A DNA stretch of 64,000 nucleotides from Methylotenera versatilis 79 (GCF_000384375.1 NZ_ARVX01000001.1:1-64000), one strand, 5' to 3'; positions 37,438-46,977 are shown, counted from the first letter of the stretch. Translations and numbers: made by a program. Notes: generated by a model from the letters alone, not told the origin.

Positions 37438-37974
37438 GTGATACAAAATAATGCAGTGCAAAGTTATTTTGAATTGTTCGGGCTGCAATCAGCGTTCAAT
37501 ATTGATTTAGCTACATTAGAAAATCATTACCGCAAGATACAGTCAGAATCGCATCCCGATCGCTTTGTGAATGCAGCGCCCACTGAAAAACTGAAGTCCA
37601 TGCAATTAGCCACACTGGCAAACGAGGCTTATCAAACACTCAAGAAACCTGCATCACGGGCTAAATATTTATTAGAGTTGCAAGGTATTGAAGCCATTAG
37701 CGAAACTAACACTGCAATGCCTGCTGATTTTTTGATGCAGCAAATGGAATGGCGTGAGACTTTAGAAGATGCAAAAGCCGCTAAAGATATTGCTGCAATA
37801 GATAATTTACTCAATGAGATCCAGCAAGAGACAAAATCGTTAAATACAGAATTGGTTTCTTTGATTGATCTGAAACAGGATTACGCAACTGCAACCGGCG
37901 CAACACGCAAACTGATATTTATCGACAAAGTTTGTGCCGATATTAATAAAGTAATTGAACAAATAGAGAACTAG
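37438..37974 (+). CDS. hscB: co-chaperone HscB (Hsc20)
   Basis: HscB is the J-domain partner that brings IscU to HscA. The J-domain tripeptide appears in SESHPDRF, preceded by YFELFGLQSAFNID, and the C-terminal IscU-binding helix has DKVCADINK. The frame is open from 37396 inside iscA but I place the start at GTG 37438, which follows iscA and matches the family's length: 178 residues. The RBS is weak (AAAG), so coupling to iscA translation is likely. Confidence 0.9.
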   Translation: MIQNNAVQSYFELFGLQSAFNIDLATLENHYRKIQSESHPDRFVNAAPTEKLKSMQLATLANEAYQTLKKPASRAKYLLELQGIEAISETNTAMPADFLMQQMEWRETLEDAKAAKDIAAIDNLLNEIQQETKSLNTELVSLIDLKQDYATATGATRKLIFIDKVCADINKVIEQIEN

Positions 37975-37978
37975 TTAG

Positions 37979-39856
37979 ATGGCATTGTTGCAAATCTCCG
38001 AACCTGGCATGAGTGCCGCACCGCATCAGCATCGATTGGCTGTCGGTATTGATTTAGGCACAACCAACTCACTGGTTGCCACCGTGCGCAGCGGCTTAAG
38101 TAGCGTGTTACCAGACGAACATGGTCATACCCTCTTACCTTCAGTTGTGCACTACTCTACTGAGAATATTGTAGAGGTGGGTTTTGATGCGCAGAAAAAA
38201 CAAAATCAAGACCCGCACAATACCATCGTTTCTGCTAAACGCTTTATGGGACGCGGTTTAAAAGACATTGATGCATCCCAATTGCCTTACAAGTTTATAG
38301 AATCAACGGATGTGCCTCAAACAGCTATGCTGCAAATTGAAACACGTGCAGGCATTAAAAGCCCAGTGGAAATTTCTGCTGAGATTTTAAAAATATTAAA
38401 AATGCGCGCAGAAACTGCTTTGGGCGGTGAGTTAGTCGGCGCGGTAATTACGGTGCCCGCCTATTTTGATGATGCGCAACGCCAAGCGACCAAAGATGCC
38501 GCACGGCTAGCAGGCTTGAATGTATTACGTTTGCTGAATGAGCCAACTGCCGCTGCAGTGGCGTATGGTTTAGATAATGCCAGCGAAGGTACGTATGTTA
38601 TCTACGACTTAGGCGGCGGCACATTTGATATTTCCATACTCAAGCTGACTAAAGGCGTATTTGAAGTATTGGCTACTAATGGTGACTCTGCATTGGGTGG
38701 CGATGATTTTGACCAACGCATCTTCTGTTGGATTTTAGAAACAGCCAAACTTTCGCCACGCAATGCAAAAGATACCCGACTTTTATTAACCAAAGCGCGT
38801 GAAGCCAAAGAATGGCTAACTGAACATGCAGAAGCCAATATCAGCTGCATGTTGAGCGATGGTGAATTCGTTGACTTAACCCTCAAAACTAATGAATTTA
38901 TTGCGTTAACTTGTAACTTAGTACAAAAAACTTTGGGCCCTACGCGTAAAGCGATGCGTGATGCAGGTTTGGCAATTGAAGATATCAAAGGTGTTGTGAT
39001 GGTTGGCGGTGCAACCAGAATGCCGCAAATCCGCAAAACAGTGGCAGAGTATTTTAAGCAGGCGCCGCTCACTAATTTGGATCCTGATAAAGTCGTCGCA
39101 CTTGGCGCAGCGATTCAAGCCAATATATTAGCCGGCAATAAAAGTGATGCAGACTTATTATTACTAGATGTAATCCCGCTTTCACTAGGCTTAGAAACCT
39201 TTGGTGGCTTGGCCGAAAAAGTTATTCATCGCAATAGCACATTACCAGTGGCACGCGCGCAAGAATTCACCACTTATAAAGATGGGCAAACCGCGATGAG
39301 CATTCATGTGGTGCAAGGTGAGCGTGAATTAGTGAGTGATTGTCGTTCATTGGCACGTTTTGAGCTGCGTGGCATTCCGCCGATGGTGGCTGGCTCAGCA
39401 AGAATTCGCGTGACTTTTACTGTGGATGCGGATGGATTATTATCGGTTTCAGCACGCGAAACTTCTAGCAATATTGAGGCAAATATCACGGTTAAACCTT
39501 CTTATGGTTTAAGTGAAGATGAAATAACCAACATGCTTAAAGCTTCGTTCAACAGTGCAGAAACCGATAAAAAAGCACGTATATTGGCAGAAGCGCGTGT
39601 AGATGCCGGTGCGATTATTGAAGCTGTGACTGCCGCATTAGCAGTAGATGGCGAGTTAATCAGCTCAAAAGAAAAACAGGCGATTGAAGCTGAAATGCAA
39701 GATTTGCAAGCTATTGCAAAAACTGAAGATGCTGATGCGATTAATCAAGCGGTTGAGAAGTTGAACCATGCAACTGAAAGTTTTGCAGCAGCTCGTATGG
39801 ACGCATCAGTTAAACGCGCATTAAGCGGTAAAGAATTGAATACCTTAGATTTATAA
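37979..39856 (+). CDS. hscA: Fe-S assembly chaperone HscA
   Basis: An Hsp70 specialised for the release of clusters from Isc[18 protein letters not shown] (phosphate 1), [14 protein letters not shown] (phosphate 2) and [14 protein letters not shown] (adenosine motif) are complete, followed by the substrate-binding domain. 625 residues. It follows hscB after 4 nt. Confidence 0.97.
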   Translation: MALLQISEPGMSAAPHQHRLAVGIDLGTTNSLVATVRSGLSSVLPDEHGHTLLPSVVHYSTENIVEVGFDAQKKQNQDPHNTIVSAKRFMGRGLKDIDASQLPYKFIESTDVPQTAMLQIETRAGIKSPVEISAEILKILKMRAETALGGELVGAVITVPAYFDDAQRQATKDAARLAGLNVLRLLNEPTAAAVAYGLDNASEGTYVIYDLGGGTFDISILKLTKGVFEVLATNGDSALGGDDFDQRIFCWILETAKLSPRNAKDTRLLLTKAREAKEWLTEHAEANISCMLSDGEFVDLTLKTNEFIALTCNLVQKTLGPTRKAMRDAGLAIEDIKGVVMVGGATRMPQIRKTVAEYFKQAPLTNLDPDKVVALGAAIQANILAGNKSDADLLLLDVIPLSLGLETFGGLAEKVIHRNSTLPVARAQEFTTYKDGQTAMSIHVVQGERELVSDCRSLARFELRGIPPMVAGSARIRVTFTVDADGLLSVSARETSSNIEANITVKPSYGLSEDEITNMLKASFNSAETDKKARILAEARVDAGAIIEAVTAALAVDGELISSKEKQAIEAEMQDLQAIAKTEDADAINQAVEKLNHATESFAAARMDASVKRALSGKELNTLDL

Positions 39857-39872
39857 TTGGAACGACAAACAG

Positions 39873-40214
39873 ATGCCTCAAATTATCGTATTACCCCACG
39901 CTGAACTTTGCCCAAAAGGCGCTTCGCTTGAAGCTAAAACAGGCGACTCAATCTGTGAAACATTGTTAAAAAATGATATTGATATTGATCACGCTTGTGA
40001 CATGGCTTGCGCCTGTACAACTTGCCACGTAATCATTCGCGAAGGCTTTAAAACAATCGAACCTTCTGACGATATGGAAGATGATTTATTGGATAAAGCT
40101 TGGGGCTTAGAACCCAATTCACGTTTGAGTTGCCAAGCATTGATTGGGTCACAAGACTTAGTTGTAGAAATACCTAAATACAGTATCAATATGGCAAAAG
40201 AAGGTCATCGATAA
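39873..40214 (+). CDS. fdx: [2Fe-2S] ferredoxin, isc type
   Basis: This ferredoxin supplies electrons for cluster assembly. The four cluster Cys lie in ACDMACACTTCHVII (C-X5-C-X2-C) and RLSCQALIG. 113 residues. It is the last gene of the isc operon; no iscX follows, only a strong terminator 35 nt later. Confidence 0.96.
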   Translation: MPQIIVLPHAELCPKGASLEAKTGDSICETLLKNDIDIDHACDMACACTTCHVIIREGFKTIEPSDDMEDDLLDKAWGLEPNSRLSCQALIGSQDLVVEIPKYSINMAKEGHR

Positions 40215-40248
40215 TTTAACTTTTGAATTTTTCTTAAGTACTCAATAC

Positions 40249-40278
40249 AAAAAAAACCGCCAATTGGCGGTTTTTTTT
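40249..40278. terminator. bidirectional terminator between fdx and carbonic anhydrase
   Basis: AAAACCGCC and GGCGGTTTT form a 9-bp stem around AATT, with long A and T runs on both sides, so it can stop transcripts of fdx (plus) and of the carbonic anhydrase (minus). Confidence 0.9.
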
Positions 40279-40300
40279 AATCAAAATATCAAGTGACATA

Positions 40301-40945
40301 TTAAGAAACGAATGTATCTTCTAAGAAATTCACTTTGCCAGTATTCAAATCATACATACCACCAATAATACCCAGTTGATGTTTCTCTAACATTTCATCC
40401 ACAATATCGCTTAAGCGAATAATCGTATCAATTTGATAGCGCACATTCAGCTCGTTAATCTTTTCAACGAACTCAGGATTTTTAGAAGTACGATCTTCTG
40501 GATTAGTGATGGTTTTTTCGTGACGAATCGCTGGCTTAATCATATTGATAATCTCACCAATGTGACCATCTTTAAAATCATCACAAGCCGCTTTTACCGC
40601 ACCGCAACTGCTATGTCCCATCACAACAATCAATTTGCTATCCAGATATTTGCTACTGAATTCCAAAGATCCAATCGCTTTATCTGAAGCGATACCGCCA
40701 GCCAAACGCACGCTAAAAATATCACCTAGTGCCTGATCAAATAGCAACTCAACAGGCGCACGAGAATCGCTGCAACTTAAAAAAGAAGCAAAAGGATGCT
40801 GTTTCTCTTTCACAATCTGCACAAGCGTTTGCATGTCTTTATTGGCAACATAGTTATTCATAAAACGATTGTTGCCTTCAATTAAAATATCCAACGCTTC
40901 TTGCGGCGTCATATTTTCACGGTTTAATATTGGGTGCTTATACAT
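40301..40945 (-). CDS. can: beta-carbonic anhydrase
   Basis: It converts CO2 and bicarbonate into each other. Zinc and active-site residues are visible: Cys58 and Asp60 (SCSDSRAP), His111 and Cys114 (GHSSCGAVKAA). 214 residues, the usual length. It lies 159 nt after a SulP transporter on the same strand, a known pairing for bicarbonate uptake or use. Confidence 0.94.
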   Translation of the reverse strand: MYKHPILNRENMTPQEALDILIEGNNRFMNNYVANKDMQTLVQIVKEKQHPFASFLSCSDSRAPVELLFDQALGDIFSVRLAGGIASDKAIGSLEFSSKYLDSKLIVVMGHSSCGAVKAACDDFKDGHIGEIINMIKPAIRHEKTITNPEDRTSKNPEFVEKINELNVRYQIDTIIRLSDIVDEMLEKHQLGIIGGMYDLNTGKVNFLEDTFVS

Positions 40946-41104
40946 AAATACACAACTCTCTTGGTTAATTAAAACTTTTCAATCAAAAAACTTTGCTCTG
41001 ACTTACGACTACCTTTGCTATTAATACTCGTCACTTTTTTAATTTAGTTACGCTATTAATTAAATATTTTTTAATATAAATACTTGGTTAACTCGGTAAG
41101 TTAA

Positions 41105-42658
41105 TTAAGATTTAGGCGCAATAAATCCAATTGTTTCTACGGTGATATTTTTGATGCTTGCATGCAATTGATAATCGCGAATAAATTCCGCTACATCATA
41201 ATCAATCGCCTTGCTATTGCTGCAATCAATAATCACTTTTGAATTTTTTGGTATTGCCTCTAACACTTCTACAATACTGGCTTTGTTAAAAAACGATACT
41301 TCCTCGGCTAATACTAAATGATGTACAACTTTGTCATCCTCTGTCGTCGTCACATCTTTAATGTAATGTGAATTGCGGAAACTGTGATGCAGCGTAAACA
41401 AAATGGATATGGCTAAACCAATCCCAATACCTGTCAATAGATCAGTTAACACAATCGCTACAATAGTCACGATAAACGGGATAAATTGTTCATAGCCCAA
41501 ATCGAACATTTGTTTGAACAAACTCGGTTTCGCTAATTTATAACCGACCATCAATAGAATCGCCGCCAAACTCGCCAGCGGAATCATATTTAAAAATTCC
41601 GCGATAGTGACGGCACTGATCAACATAAAGAAGCCGTGAAAAATGGTCGATAATTTAGTTTTTGCACCAAATGAAATATTTGCAGAACTACGTACAATCA
41701 CTTGTGTAATCGGTAAACCACCGATAAGACCAGAAATAATATTGCCAATACCTTGCGCTTTAAGCTCTTGATTAGTTGGCGTCACGCGCTTAAGTGGGTC
41801 TAATTTATCTGCCGCTTCTACGCAAAGTAAGGTTTCTAAACTAGCGATAATCGCCATCACGATTGCGATTTTGATAATTTCCGGGTTAGCCCATTGTGAA
41901 AAATCTGGATAAGTAAATAATTTAACGAAACCACCAAGGCCATCAGCCACAGGCAGTGTAACTAGTTGATCTGGCTGCAGACTTAAACCAAAAAAACCTT
42001 TTAAGTACAAATAGTTAAATACAATACCCATCAACACAACAACGATTGGGCCTTGTAAGATTTGAAAAAACCGATGTTTTTTAAGCAGAACAGCATCCCA
42101 AAAAATCAGAATAGCCATCGACACCAATGCAATGACGATGGCGCCTGGCGTTAACAAATCCCATGCATGCATAATCGATGTAAATGTATTTCCACCATCT
42201 ATCTGCGAAAATGATTCATCACCTTCAAAATCCGCGCTATAACCTAAGGCATGTGGAATTTGCTTTAGGATAATCAGCAATCCAATACCCGTTAACATGC
42301 CTTTAATGACAGATGAAGGTACAAAATAAGCAATAAAGCCAGCTTTAAAATAACCTAGCAAAAACTGGATAATGCCCGCTAAAACAACGGCTAATAAAAA
42401 CGCCTCAAACGAGCCTAAAGTAGCAATTGCGGTTAAAACAACAACAGCTAATCCGGCAGCTGGGCCGCTGACGCCCAATTGCGAACCACTAAACATACCA
42501 ACGACAATGCCGCCAATAATGCCAGCAATCACCCCTGAAAACAGCGGTGCGCCTGAAGCTAGCGCAATACCCAAACAAAGTGGCAGCGCAACAAAAAACA
42601 CGACGATACTCGCCGGTAAATCACTTTTAATTTCTTTAAACCATGCCTGTGTATTCAA
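41105..42658 (-). CDS. SulP-family anion (probable bicarbonate) transporter
   Basis: A 517-residue SulP protein with about ten to twelve transmembrane segments and a C-terminal STAS domain (about 425-517, VVHHLVLAEEVSFFNKASIVEVL, then VIIDCSNSKAIDYDV). The start SDLPASIVVFFVALPLCLGIALASGAP is the family signature. Sulfate is possible, but adjacency to a carbonic anhydrase points to bicarbonate, as for BicA and SulP-CA fusions (inference). The start is TTG at 42658, with AGAGG at about 7 nt. Confidence 0.92.
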   Translation of the reverse strand: MNTQAWFKEIKSDLPASIVVFFVALPLCLGIALASGAPLFSGVIAGIIGGIVVGMFSGSQLGVSGPAAGLAVVVLTAIATLGSFEAFLLAVVLAGIIQFLLGYFKAGFIAYFVPSSVIKGMLTGIGLLIILKQIPHALGYSADFEGDESFSQIDGGNTFTSIMHAWDLLTPGAIVIALVSMAILIFWDAVLLKKHRFFQILQGPIVVVLMGIVFNYLYLKGFFGLSLQPDQLVTLPVADGLGGFVKLFTYPDFSQWANPEIIKIAIVMAIIASLETLLCVEAADKLDPLKRVTPTNQELKAQGIGNIISGLIGGLPITQVIVRSSANISFGAKTKLSTIFHGFFMLISAVTIAEFLNMIPLASLAAILLMVGYKLAKPSLFKQMFDLGYEQFIPFIVTIVAIVLTDLLTGIGIGLAISILFTLHHSFRNSHYIKDVTTTEDDKVVHHLVLAEEVSFFNKASIVEVLEAIPKNSKVIIDCSNSKAIDYDVAEFIRDYQLHASIKNITVETIGFIAPKS

Positions 42659-42700
42659 TGTGCTGCCTCTAAAAATTAGTGATATCCATTACAGTGTAAC

Positions 42701-42738
42701 AAAAAAAAAGTGCCACTTTCATGACAATAAGCACTTTT
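42701..42738 (-). terminator. terminator after the paired small exported genes
   Basis: AAAAGTGC (42706-42713) pairs with GCACTTTT (42731-42738); on the minus strand the stem runs into nine T. It ends the transcript of the small gene pair that stops at 42801 and isolates the SulP gene. Confidence 0.8.
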
Positions 42739-42800
42739 CTTTATTAAATAACTGGTTTTACTCAACCAGACTATTTAGGTCAAACAAACTACATTTTTAC

Positions 42801-43085
42801 TTACTCGCCACTCTTATGCATATAAGGACGTTGCCCCAACATACGGATGCGCAATTGTTGATAGTTAGTTGGGCCAGTTTTGGCTTCTTCTTTCACCAAC
42901 GTTGCGCCATCCCAGTTATCTGCTTTATTCGCAGCAGGCTCATTAGGCGCTTGATAAGGCCGTTTTGATATATTTTGGTCGATGACATTATTCGCTTTAT
43001 CATCCCCTGCTTGAGCAATGCCAGTGGTCAACAGCAGCGCTGCTGCCAATCCAAGAACATTGCCAATAAGACTTTTGCTTTTCAT
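42801..43085 (-). CDS. small exported protein with [SG][KQ]RPY motifs (first copy)
   Basis: No family I recognise. A 94-residue precursor: signal peptide MKSKSLIGNVLGLAAALL ending at AQA (residue 26 or so), then about 68 residues. The mature part carries QNISKRPY, DNWDGATLVKEE and near its end YQQLRIRMLGQRPY. The same elements appear in the same order in the neighbouring gene, so the two are paralogues. I start at ATG 43085, which has a GAGGAG site about 7 nt away, instead of further upstream. Located with its sister between SulP and a LuxR regulator. Confidence 0.8.
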   Translation of the reverse strand: MKSKSLIGNVLGLAAALLLTTGIAQAGDDKANNVIDQNISKRPYQAPNEPAANKADNWDGATLVKEEAKTGPTNYQQLRIRMLGQRPYMHKSGE

Positions 43086-43133
43086 GATCATCTCCTCAAT
43101 TCTCACAAACTTATATCGTTAACTTAGATACAG

Positions 43134-43403
43134 TTAATATGGGCGTTTAGATAACTGATTCAAACGCATTACTTGTTGATGTTTGTTTGCAGTTAACTCT
43201 TGCTCACTCAACTCACCACGCACCAGTGTTGCACCTTCAAATTCACCTGTTTTTTGATAAGCGCTATCTGGAAGCGGCTGGCTATATGGGCGTTTTGACA
43301 GATTTTGATGATGACTATTTTTGTAAGTATCTTCAGCGTATGCAACGCCTGAAAGCATTAAAACTGCTGAAGAAACAATCACTGCTAAATTTAAACTTTT
43401 CAT
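43134..43403 (-). CDS. small exported protein with SKRPY motifs (second copy)
   Basis: An 89-residue precursor with a signal peptide ending at AYA (near residue 23). The mature part reads HHQNLSKRPY, then GEFEGATLVRGE, and ends exactly with LNQLSKRPY. It shares with the neighbour the order QN[IL]SKRPY, [DE]GATLV[KR] and a terminal [SG][QK]RPY; the two are clearly related but well diverged (48 nt apart). No cysteine, no membrane segment, so a soluble periplasmic or secreted protein is likely. The good SD is GGAGAAGAG. Function unknown. Confidence 0.82.
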   Translation of the reverse strand: MKSLNLAVIVSSAVLMLSGVAYAEDTYKNSHHQNLSKRPYSQPLPDSAYQKTGEFEGATLVRGELSEQELTANKHQQVMRLNQLSKRPY

Positions 43404-43491
43404 TTCTCTTCTCCAATTTACTTTAGTTATTCGGGTTATTTATTGCTTTCCCGATGTGATGCATTATGCGCGGTGTAAATAAAGTAAAAAT

Positions 43492-43524
43492 CTACCATAA
43501 TAGGTAGAACGGTATATACTGTTC
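43492..43524 (+). promoter_or_regulatory. two palindromes before the LuxR-type gene
   Basis: CTACC (43492-43496) and GGTAG (43503-43507) form an inverted repeat spaced by ATAATA; it is immediately followed by GAACGGTATATACTGTTC (43507-43524), an 18-bp imperfect palindrome (one mismatched pair) that ends 5 nt before the LuxR start codon. TACC...GGTA half-sites are typical for NarL/FixJ-type proteins, so self-regulation, and control of the divergent small genes (126 nt away), is possible. Confidence 0.5.
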
Positions 43525-43529
43525 GGCAT

Positions 43530-44306
43530 ATGTCAAATGACCTACTCAATCCTACTGAGCTGAATAATACGCAGCAGCCAACAAGTGCACGCGCGCTTAG
43601 GGAGAGCCTTAAAAAAACTCAGGCTAACGATACGCACTTACGGCTTTATCTTAATCTTGGCCAACAACTTTTTGAGCATGGCTGGGGCGTGGGTGCATCA
43701 TCCAGTCTATTACATTCACTTTGTACTTTGGTTTCCGCACAACATGCTTTATTAGCAATAGAAAATTCCGGCAAATTGGTGGTGTTTAATCAGGTCGGTC
43801 AAACATTGCCAGTCGGCTCAAGGATTCCGATGATGGGTATTTTAGCGATGATGCTTAAAAATCCAGTACAGTTTACTTTGTATGAAAATAAAGGCACGCA
43901 ATTGTGGACACACAATGATGCGAGCCATCATGAATGCTTAATTCCACTCGCGTTAGGTAAACATGGCAAAGGTGTTATTGGCCTCTCTGGCAAAAAACTC
44001 ACGCTAGAATCAGCAGAATTTGAAACCTTACAAGCATTTGCAGGACTAGTTGGATTAGCCATATCACAACATCAAGGGCCAGTTCGTAGCGAAGGCGATC
44101 AGACGATTTTAGAAGCATTAACCCCAAGAGAGCGCGAGATTCTGGCCCTTTTACCCTCTGGATTAAGCAATAATGAGCTTGGTACTAAGCTGGGAATCGC
44201 ATCTGGTACCGCTAAAATTCACGTTGAACGTATTTTAAATAAGCTTGGCGTAAAAGATAGAACGCAAGCCGCTGTTAAAGCGGTTGAACTTGGTTACAGA
44301 TCATAA
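43530..44306 (+). CDS. LuxR-family transcriptional regulator with GAF-like N-terminus
   Basis: The 258-residue protein ends with a LuxR/FixJ helix-turn-helix (TPREREILALLPSGLSNNELGTKLGIASGTAKIHVERILNKLGVKDRTQAAVKAVELGY is one such domain, near 195-255). The N-terminal part (about 35-190) looks like a GAF-type sensor (STLSLLHSLCTLVSAQHALLAIEN region), with no receiver domain and no clear Asp, so it probably senses a ligand or partner. It is divergent from the two small exported genes and upstream of a hybrid kinase. Target unknown. Confidence 0.88.
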   Translation: MSNDLLNPTELNNTQQPTSARALRESLKKTQANDTHLRLYLNLGQQLFEHGWGVGASSSLLHSLCTLVSAQHALLAIENSGKLVVFNQVGQTLPVGSRIPMMGILAMMLKNPVQFTLYENKGTQLWTHNDASHHECLIPLALGKHGKGVIGLSGKKLTLESAEFETLQAFAGLVGLAISQHQGPVRSEGDQTILEALTPREREILALLPSGLSNNELGTKLGIASGTAKIHVERILNKLGVKDRTQAAVKAVELGYRS

Positions 44307-44435
44307 ATAAAATATTAACCAATAATATGTGTTAACTATTAACCCTATTAATTTAAGCAATTATTCACTTAAAAAAGCCTTAACTTAAACCCAGTTTTAA
44401 TCATTAAAAATTTTAATTATTAAATAGTTCTCGTG

Positions 44436-46403
44436 ATGAAAAATACGCAAACACAATCTGTTAAAAACAATCACTTTCAGCTACTTAGTTGGATTGCCCA
44501 GACATGGCAAAATCTATCTTTGGGAATAAAAGGTGTTTGCGTCATCGCGCTACCACTGTTAGTTTTATTGGCTTCGTTAGGCTCTTTATATATCAGAGAG
44601 CAAGAATCTACTCAACTTGAAAACAAATTGAGGCTCGCTTTACAAAACCAGCGCGATATTCAAAAAGTGCATACTTTGCTAATTGAAGCATCTACCGGTG
44701 TCAGAGATTATTTGCTAACTGGTGACAAGCATTTCCTGAATATTTTTTTCCAAGTAGAAAAACAACTGCCTGCCATATTGAATGAGTTAGAAATCCAACT
44801 GGATAATGAAGAGCAGAAAAAACGCCTTGCTGCGATTAATCCACTGGTTGAAAAAAATCTGCATGACTTAAGGATTCTTTCAGAATATGAATCCAATGTC
44901 GCCTCAGATAGCTTAATCGCTAAGTTCAAATCCCAAGTTAACACCTTAGATAAGCTCAGAAATGAAATCGAACGCCTGAATGCGGAAGAAGCGATTTTAG
45001 TGGCAAAAGATCAGCAAGATGTTTTTAATCAACGTCAACGCCACATCATCATCACGTTGATTGCCGCAGTATCTGGCATCATTGGCTCATTAGCGGCAGT
45101 GTGGATTTTCTCTCGCACCATCGTTAAACGCGTGCGGTTGTTACGAGATTCAGCCGCACATCTTGCCAAAGCAGAGAAATTGGATTTGCCTTCAAGTAGC
45201 CGAGATGAGTTGGGTCAATTATCTGATGAGCTTGATCATGCATCGCAATTATTGGCTAAAAATATCAGCGATTCGATTCAAGCAAAACAAGAAGCAGAAG
45301 ATGCCAGTGCGTCGAAAAGTATGTTTTTATCCAGAACTAGCCACGAACTGAGAACGCCGCTCAATGCTATTTTAGGATTTGCGCAGTTATTAGAACAGGA
45401 TTTATCCCCTGGAAAGCAGCGCGATAGCGTGTCACTCATCTTAGGCGCAGGAAAGCATTTACTCAAATTAATCAACGAAGTACTAGAAACTGCCAGAATC
45501 GAATCGGGAGAAATCTCTTTAGAGTTAACCTCAATAGATGTGAATACACTGCTAGAAGAAGCCACGCACTACATTGCGCCGATTGGCAAAATTCGAGATA
45601 TCGAAATTAGAAGTGATATTACTCCTGACCTTTGGGCACTGGCTAATCGACAAAAATTGCTACAAGTCGTGCTTAACCTGCTGTCGAATGCGCTTAAATA
45701 CGGCCCAGCAAATGCTGTCGTGCAATTAAATGCCTTCAGTCGTCAAGGCAAAATCATCATTGAGGTGCAAGATAGCGGCACAGGCATTCCAGCCAAATTG
45801 AAAGAACGATTATTCACGCCTTTTGATAGATTAGGCGCTGAGCAAACAAAAGTCGAAGGCACTGGTCTTGGCCTTGCACTTTCTAAACAAATTATGCTGG
45901 CCATGAACGGCAGCATTCACGTTGCAGAGGATAAAAGCTTATTCTGGATAGAAATTGGCGCAAGTGAGCCAAGTGAAGAATCCAACGAATTGATTCAATC
46001 AACCCAAAGCAAAAAGCCGCTGGCGCTTACTAACAAACATTCTATACTTTACGTAGAAGACAATATTAGTAATCGCGCATTGGTCGAAGCAATCATCTAC
46101 CGTCAGCGTGATTTGCGTATCCATTGCGTCACAACGATGAAAGATGCTAAACAATATCTAGCGGAAATCTCACCTTCGCTATTACTCATTGATTTAAATC
46201 TACCAGATGGCTCAGGCGAAAGCTTGGTCAGTTATATTAAATCAGACGTCAAATATCGCGATATACCGATTATGATATTGAGTGCGGATGCATTGCCTGA
46301 AACCATCGCCCGCTTAAATGCTGCTGGCGTAGAGCATTACATGACCAAGCCTTTGGATGTTGCCATGTTTAACAAAAAAGTAAGAGAATTAATTGAAATT
46401 TAA
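44436..46403 (+). CDS. CHASE3 hybrid sensor histidine kinase
   Basis: A 655-residue membrane kinase: transmembrane helix about 36-56, extracytoplasmic CHASE3-type domain (LENKLRLALQNQRDIQKVH, then ASTGVRDYLLTG), second helix about 205-228, HAMP, HisKA with the phosphorylated His in SRTSHELRTPLNAILGFAQLL, HATPase with N-box NLLSNALKYG and G boxes DSGTGIP and GTGLGLALSKQ. A C-terminal receiver domain has LIDLNLPDG (phospho-Asp) and TKPLD (Lys). I use ATG 44436; a GTG stands one codon upstream. It follows the LuxR-type gene by 129 nt. Confidence 0.93.
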   Translation: MKNTQTQSVKNNHFQLLSWIAQTWQNLSLGIKGVCVIALPLLVLLASLGSLYIREQESTQLENKLRLALQNQRDIQKVHTLLIEASTGVRDYLLTGDKHFLNIFFQVEKQLPAILNELEIQLDNEEQKKRLAAINPLVEKNLHDLRILSEYESNVASDSLIAKFKSQVNTLDKLRNEIERLNAEEAILVAKDQQDVFNQRQRHIIITLIAAVSGIIGSLAAVWIFSRTIVKRVRLLRDSAAHLAKAEKLDLPSSSRDELGQLSDELDHASQLLAKNISDSIQAKQEAEDASASKSMFLSRTSHELRTPLNAILGFAQLLEQDLSPGKQRDSVSLILGAGKHLLKLINEVLETARIESGEISLELTSIDVNTLLEEATHYIAPIGKIRDIEIRSDITPDLWALANRQKLLQVVLNLLSNALKYGPANAVVQLNAFSRQGKIIIEVQDSGTGIPAKLKERLFTPFDRLGAEQTKVEGTGLGLALSKQIMLAMNGSIHVAEDKSLFWIEIGASEPSEESNELIQSTQSKKPLALTNKHSILYVEDNISNRALVEAIIYRQRDLRIHCVTTMKDAKQYLAEISPSLLLIDLNLPDGSGESLVSYIKSDVKYRDIPIMILSADALPETIARLNAAGVEHYMTKPLDVAMFNKKVRELIEI

Positions 46404-46509
46404 AGCCTTTTAATTAAAGTCAGTTATGAGTTGTAAGTTAAATAGAAGTAAGCCAGAACTTGAAACAAATTAAACATAAAAAACAAATTAAGTAGAAAAC
46501 ACCATTAAC

Positions 46510-46977
46510 ATGAATGAAGCCGCTATTTTAAATGCCAAGATTTTAATCATTGATGATGCAGAGGCGAACTTGAAACTGCTAGAAGATTTGTTGGCAAGAG
46601 AAGGTTTTCATCAAGTCATCAGTACAGCAGACTCGACACGTGCTTTAGATTTATTCAAAGCCTTTCAACCTGATTTGATTCTATTGGATTTAATGATGCC
46701 AGAACTGGATGGCTATGCGGTGTTAGAGATGTTGTCACGCCATATTCCGAAAGATGAATACTTGCCAGTGTTAGTGCTGACTGCAGATGCTACGATAGTA
46801 GCCAAAAGAAAAGCCTTAGCACTTGGTGCGAAAGACTTTTTAACTAAACCATTTGATACGATTGAAGCCATGTTACGCGTTTGGAATTTACTAGAAACAC
46901 GTATTTTGTATCGCCATCTAAAATCACTTAACACTGAAATAAAACCAGTTAATCATTCACATCAAGTCTCTGAATAA
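46510..46977 (+). CDS. single-domain response regulator
   Basis: A 155-residue CheY-like receiver with LIIDDAEANLKLLEDLLAREG at the start, the phospho-Asp in LILLDLMMPELDG and the Lys in FLTKPFD. No output domain, so it probably relays phosphate or binds a partner. It follows the hybrid kinase by 106 nt. The last 25 residues (LNTEIKPVNHSHQVSE) are a short tail that overlaps a large hairpin in the DNA. Confidence 0.9.
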   Translation: MNEAAILNAKILIIDDAEANLKLLEDLLAREGFHQVISTADSTRALDLFKAFQPDLILLDLMMPELDGYAVLEMLSRHIPKDEYLPVLVLTADATIVAKRKALALGAKDFLTKPFDTIEAMLRVWNLLETRILYRHLKSLNTEIKPVNHSHQVSE

